A stretch of DNA of 64,000 nt from assembly GCA_964517495.1 (NCBI GenBank), contig CAZFER010000032.1, positions 5,451 through 69,450 of the forward strand, read 5' to 3'. The notes under the pieces were generated by a model. It saw only the letters and a list, made by a program, of their open reading frames with translations, did no database searches and was not told the origin of the DNA. Each line of letters opens with the position of its first letter. Position 1 is the first letter of the stretch. This document shows, one piece after another, positions 60,551 through 64,000 of the stretch. This DNA is from CAZFER01 sp964517495. Its GTDB lineage: Bacteria; Hinthialibacterota; Hinthialibacteria; Hinthialibacterales; Hinthialibacteraceae. Both the position numbers and the translations under genes were made by a program.

Positions 60551-62326
60551 ATGCAGAAGCACGTATGTGTATTATGTTATATATTCGTTATCTTATTGAA
60601 CTTATCTATCACGTTCCAGGTGGAAGGCCAAAATGAAAAACACACCACTAAACGCGATCTTCGCAATATTCGCTTTGGCCATGTTATTCCGGATGAGGGA
60701 TATTGTGATCAACCTTATGTGATCATCACCAAAGATGGTAATTGGTTGTGTACGTTGACAACCGGCAAGGGCAAAGAAGGCGATCCTGGCCAGCATGTGG
60801 TTGCCACCATCAGTAAAGATAAAGGCAAAAACTGGAGCGAATTAATCGACATTGAACCAGCTTCTGGCCCAGAAGCATCCTGGGTGGTTCCCTTAATTAC
60901 ACCTTATGGGCGTGTGTATGCATTTTATGATTACAACGGTGACCGAATTACCGGAAGGCGGGCGGATATGCTGGGGTGGTATGTCTATAAGTATTCTGAT
61001 GACCATGGCCGGACCTGGTCAAAAGAACGCTACCGTCTGCCGGTACGCCATACTGCCTGTGATGTTGACAATGGCCTTGAAGGTGATGTGCAAATCTTTT
61101 GGGGTATTGATAAACCCATGATCCACGATAATGTGGTCTATTTTGCCTTCACCAAATTAGGCCGTTATATGCTCGAGCAAGGTGAAGGCTGGCTTTTTCG
61201 CTCGGAGAATATCCTGACTGAAAGAAATCCGGAAAAGATCGATTGGCGGATGCTGCCTGATGGACAGCATGGCATTCGCAATCCAAAATTCGGTTCAGTT
61301 CAGGAAGAACATAACATTGTCGCCCTCGATGATGGCACGTTGTATTGCATGTACCGCACCACCACCGGCCACCCCTGTCAAAGTTACAGTTTTGATGATG
61401 GCCATTCCTGGACCAAACCTGAACATGCCACATATACCCCCGGGGGGCGAAAATTTAAACATAACCGCGCATGCCCGGCAATATGGAAAACCCAAAACGG
61501 GAAATACCTCTTCTGGTTCAACAATCACGCTGGAAAAACCTATCAGAAACGCAATCCCGTTTGGATATCAGGTGGAGTGGAAAAAAATGGGCGAATCCAT
61601 TGGTCTCAGCCTGAAATCTTGCTGTACGATCCTGACAAAGACGTGCGGATCAGTTATCCCGATATCATCGAGGAAAACGGGAAATATTGGATTTCTGAAA
61701 CTCAAAAAAGTATCGCAAGAATTCATGAGATAGATGCCTCATTATTCAAAGGCCTATGGAATCAAGAAACAAATAAAGAGATAACGAAAAAAGGTTTATG
61801 CCTTGAATTACAGGAAAATGAAATACAATCTCGCCATCCTATGCCCTATTCCCCTAATTTATCCGCCGGTGAAAGCATCAGTATTGAACTTTGGTTTAAA
61901 CTGAATAAACAAGAACCTGGTCTCTCGCTATTTGATTCAACCAACCAAGAAGGTATAGGTATTCGGCTCTATACCACCGAGAATCAAAGCATGGGTTTGG
62001 TTATGAATGATGGAGATGCAACATTCCAATGTGAAAGTGATAAACAATCCATAAAAGCAGGAAGATGGCACCACCTGGTCGTCAATATCGATAGCGGGCC
62101 AAAAATCGTTAGTTTTATCATCGATGGTGTGCTATGTGACGGTGGTACAGAACGAGAGCGTGGATGGGCACGCTTTCCTCAATCGATGGATTCTTTAGCT
62201 GGCGCTGATTTTTTCAAAGTGCTAACGCCAGAACATGGACGCATCAAAACACTTCGTCTATACAATCGGTATCTCAGGACTTCTGAAGCCATTGGTAATT
62301 ACCACGCTAATTTTTCAAAGAATTAA
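60551..62326 (+). CDS. Secreted sialidase-like (BNR/Asp-box) protein with C-terminal LamG domain
   Basis: 591 aa, signal peptide ~1-27. Residues ~35-400 contain at least three Asp-boxes: SKDKGKNWS, SDDHGRTWS and SFDDGHSWT, spaced as propeller blades. RIRP-type Arg and the Tyr/Glu nucleophile pair of true sialidases are not clear, so substrate is open. Residues ~430-590 form a LamG/pentraxin-like lectin domain (ISIELWFKLNKQEPGLSLF, WHHLVVNIDSG, GRIKTLRLYNRYL). Divergent from the PerR gene; GGAGGC precedes the ATG. Confidence 0.78.
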   Translation: MQKHVCVLCYIFVILLNLSITFQVEGQNEKHTTKRDLRNIRFGHVIPDEGYCDQPYVIITKDGNWLCTLTTGKGKEGDPGQHVVATISKDKGKNWSELIDIEPASGPEASWVVPLITPYGRVYAFYDYNGDRITGRRADMLGWYVYKYSDDHGRTWSKERYRLPVRHTACDVDNGLEGDVQIFWGIDKPMIHDNVVYFAFTKLGRYMLEQGEGWLFRSENILTERNPEKIDWRMLPDGQHGIRNPKFGSVQEEHNIVALDDGTLYCMYRTTTGHPCQSYSFDDGHSWTKPEHATYTPGGRKFKHNRACPAIWKTQNGKYLFWFNNHAGKTYQKRNPVWISGGVEKNGRIHWSQPEILLYDPDKDVRISYPDIIEENGKYWISETQKSIARIHEIDASLFKGLWNQETNKEITKKGLCLELQENEIQSRHPMPYSPNLSAGESISIELWFKLNKQEPGLSLFDSTNQEGIGIRLYTTENQSMGLVMNDGDATFQCESDKQSIKAGRWHHLVVNIDSGPKIVSFIIDGVLCDGGTERERGWARFPQSMDSLAGADFFKVLTPEHGRIKTLRLYNRYLRTSEAIGNYHANFSKN

Positions 62327-62408
62327 CACCTTTTCCTAAAGCAAGATTTTACTGATTTTTGCTAAAGGTTTTTACAAGATTGACGATAGTAATATCGACC
62401 TGCCAGGG

Positions 62409-63791
62409 ATGGCTGAACCGGATCCATGGACGGATCTTTGCCGGTTGAGGGAGCGAGGGTATATGGGGCCACTACCTGCAACTGATATCCGTTCGGACCG
62501 GTTTAATGACCTACCATTAAGCCGTTCCTTTTCAAAACAACCAGGCGCTGAACCCTTACCTAAGGAAACGCGTGGTGAAGAGAACGGTCAGGATTCTTCA
62601 CCAACGCAAACTGATTCCGTCGTGCTATCTTTAGTTTCTCCGTCTTCTGATCCTGAACCCGTCGAAAACCGAGAGACGAGAGGTGTGCAGCTGACGACGG
62701 ATGGGCAATATCGCTTGTCGATGGAGGCACAAACCCAAGTGCCATCTCGAACAAGTCCGGAAAATCAATCAGGTGGTCAACCGGAGGCTCTTCGCGACCT
62801 CGCCGGCTCACAGACCGAAAATCTCCATACACAGGGCAGTGCTTCAGTTGAAGAGCAGGCCGATTCAATCTCTCAAACTGAAGTTATCCAAGGGGAACAA
62901 TTAAATCTCACACGTTCAATAGAAAATAGTGGATCAAGCTCAACTCAACCCACTTCAACACGCCAACTGGAGTCGGATGCCGCACAATCACCACGGGTTC
63001 AAGAATACATTAATATGATTAAACAAATATCCGACGACCCAGAAGCGGTGGATGAATTTGTGGAAAAATTAAATGAATTTACCGGCGCGGAGACAGCCGA
63101 ATCCGCCGGTTCCGGTGAGATGCAAGCCGTGGATCAATCCGTCATCTCTTCCGAAGCGGCGAGCACAAGCATAACCGTTCGCAATGAAGAGATGCAGCAA
63201 CGCATTGTAGAAAAATATACTCAAGATGAAACGCCCCCAGTGGTAACAAATAATGTTGTCTTTCGATGGGCTCAACAGGAAGTACGTGTCGTTGACCCCC
63301 TTGTATTGGACTTGGATAATAATGGAATTGATTTAACGAATGTAACAAACGGCGTTTCATTTGACATCACCGGAACCGGCGAGGTTCATCAAACCGCTTT
63401 TGTGAGTGGTAACGATGCGTTCCTCGCCCTTGATCTCAATCAAAATGGTTCGATTGACGATGGCCATGAACTGTTTGGAGATCAAAATGGCGCCGCGGAT
63501 GGATTGGAAGAATTAAGAAAATATGATGAAAACAACGATGGCGTGATTGATTCATCCGATAGTGTTTTTAACAAACTGCAATTATTCAATGACCGCAATC
63601 GTGATGGGATAACGCAGGAAGGTGAACTCAGATCATTAGCCGATGAAAATATCTCATCCCTTGACCTGAGTGGAAGAGAAGAAAACCGAACCGTCGCCGG
63701 AGGCAATTTCTTGACAAAATCATCCGGCTTTACCCGGCAGGATGGCAGCCGGGGTTATATGGGAGATGTATTACTGAATTACTTAGCGTAA
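62409..63791 (+). CDS. Protein with C-terminal EF-hand-like calcium loops
   Basis: 460 aa (ATG 62409; ATG 62463 has a better ribosome site). The first ~290 residues are low-complexity, rich in Ser, Gln, Glu and Thr, with no signal peptide. The C-terminal ~165 start VDPLVLDLDNNGIDL and GNDAFLALDLNQNGSIDDGHELFGD, the domain often found at the end of RTX-type secreted proteins. DLNQNGSIDDGHE, DENNDGVIDSSD and DRNRDGITQEGE each look like EF-hand/dockerin calcium loops. Secretion by a type I system is possible but no transporter is here. Confidence 0.65.
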   Translation: MAEPDPWTDLCRLRERGYMGPLPATDIRSDRFNDLPLSRSFSKQPGAEPLPKETRGEENGQDSSPTQTDSVVLSLVSPSSDPEPVENRETRGVQLTTDGQYRLSMEAQTQVPSRTSPENQSGGQPEALRDLAGSQTENLHTQGSASVEEQADSISQTEVIQGEQLNLTRSIENSGSSSTQPTSTRQLESDAAQSPRVQEYINMIKQISDDPEAVDEFVEKLNEFTGAETAESAGSGEMQAVDQSVISSEAASTSITVRNEEMQQRIVEKYTQDETPPVVTNNVVFRWAQQEVRVVDPLVLDLDNNGIDLTNVTNGVSFDITGTGEVHQTAFVSGNDAFLALDLNQNGSIDDGHELFGDQNGAADGLEELRKYDENNDGVIDSSDSVFNKLQLFNDRNRDGITQEGELRSLADENISSLDLSGREENRTVAGGNFLTKSSGFTRQDGSRGYMGDVLLNYLA

Positions 63792-63836
63792 ATAATAAGA
63801 AATTCGGGAACGCCTTAGTGCCTTTATATCAACCAC

Positions 63837-63874
63837 CCCTCACCAAACGTCTGTTCGGTGAGGGCTTTTCTTTT
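63837..63874 (+). terminator. Intrinsic terminator
   Basis: CCCTCACCAAAC (63837-63848) pairs with GTTCGGTGAGGG (63853-63864), 11 of 12 bases, and TTTTCTTTT follows. Ends the calcium-loop gene 45 bp upstream. Confidence 0.85.
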
Positions 63875-63952
63875 GTGATTGTCTCAAATCGTACCCTGAT
63901 GTCTGCCATACCACAACACAGGGCGAACACATAGGAATGTCATTAAGTTAAA

Positions 63953-64000
63953 GGGGAGGGCGAGGCTCCCGCCGAGCCGTTATACGTGGAAACGGCTCGG
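63953..64000 (+). repeat. REP-like repeat and hairpin running off the window
   Basis: GGGGAGGGCGAGGCTCCCGC (63953-63972) shares its core with the repeats near 51.8 kb. It is followed by a perfect 10-bp stem, CCGAGCCGTT (63972-63981) with AACGGCTCGG (63991-64000), that reaches the last base, so the element is probably longer. Confidence 0.75.

Overview
The window looks like a chromosomal segment of a motile, Gram-negative-type bacterium. Lipoproteins with lipoboxes, a LapA-like membrane protein, Tat substrates and a complete flagellar export gene set support this. By eye the base composition is in the mid-40s % GC. The mix of a sulfatase, Gfo/Idh/MocA oxidoreductase, sugar isomerase, ThuA, DUF6807 and LamG-bearing enzymes, plus Thr-Pro-rich linkers, resembles uncultured lineages near the PVC/FCB groups (for example Hydrogenedentota, Sumerlaeota or Hinthialibacterota). 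That placement is a guess from gene content; no rRNA or other marker gene is present.

Layout. 1-2410: end of a PseG-like sugar gene, an RsbT-like ATPase/PAS regulator and a lipoprotein. 2683-14819: one long flagellar operon behind a near-perfect sigma70 promoter, in the order fliL-fliM-fliY-fliN-like-fliO-fliP-fliQ-fliR-flhB-flhA-flhF-flhG. 14820-19536: a decayed ParDE toxin-antitoxin pair, a lipoprotein, a TPR protein, a DUF554 membrane protein, tRNA-His and a hairpin-rich gap. 19537-25704: a giant NHL-repeat secreted protein, an oxidoreductase and a DUF5060 glycosidase-like protein. 26033-28214: an HBM-type chemoreceptor behind a sigma54 promoter. 28314-38772: surface-polysaccharide genes (epimerase, two paralogous DegT aminotransferases, three glycosyltransferases, a CapD-like dehydratase) with a LapA-like protein, a STAS protein and a nitronate-monooxygenase-like enzyme. 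38887-41042: DUF6807 and sugar isomerase.

41149-45622 (minus strand) is the most striking part: a compact four-gene operon of [NiFe]-hydrogenase large subunit, Tat-exported small subunit, a methyl-accepting chemotaxis protein whose periplasmic domain carries a CxxCH c-heme motif, and a protein of unknown function. The large subunit ends exactly at its DPCxxCxxH motif, with no maturation peptide, as in H2-sensing hydrogenases. No cytochrome b, membrane anchor or hyp gene is nearby. I propose an H2-responsive chemotaxis system in which the hydrogenase passes electrons to the heme of the chemoreceptor.

45921-51665: an ECF sigma/anti-sigma pair with a candidate autoregulated promoter, a secreted PsbP-like repeat protein and a NatAB-type ABC exporter. 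51775-52110: REP-like repeats and a terminator. 52143-58488: secreted beta-rich protein, Tat sulfatase, DUF433 antitoxin fragment, LamG-GH32 enzyme and ThuA-like protein. 58566-60432: encapsulin, encapsulated ferritin and a PerR/Fur regulator, forming an iron/oxidative-stress nanocompartment locus. 60551-64000: sialidase-like LamG protein, a calcium-loop protein and another REP-like repeat running off the window.
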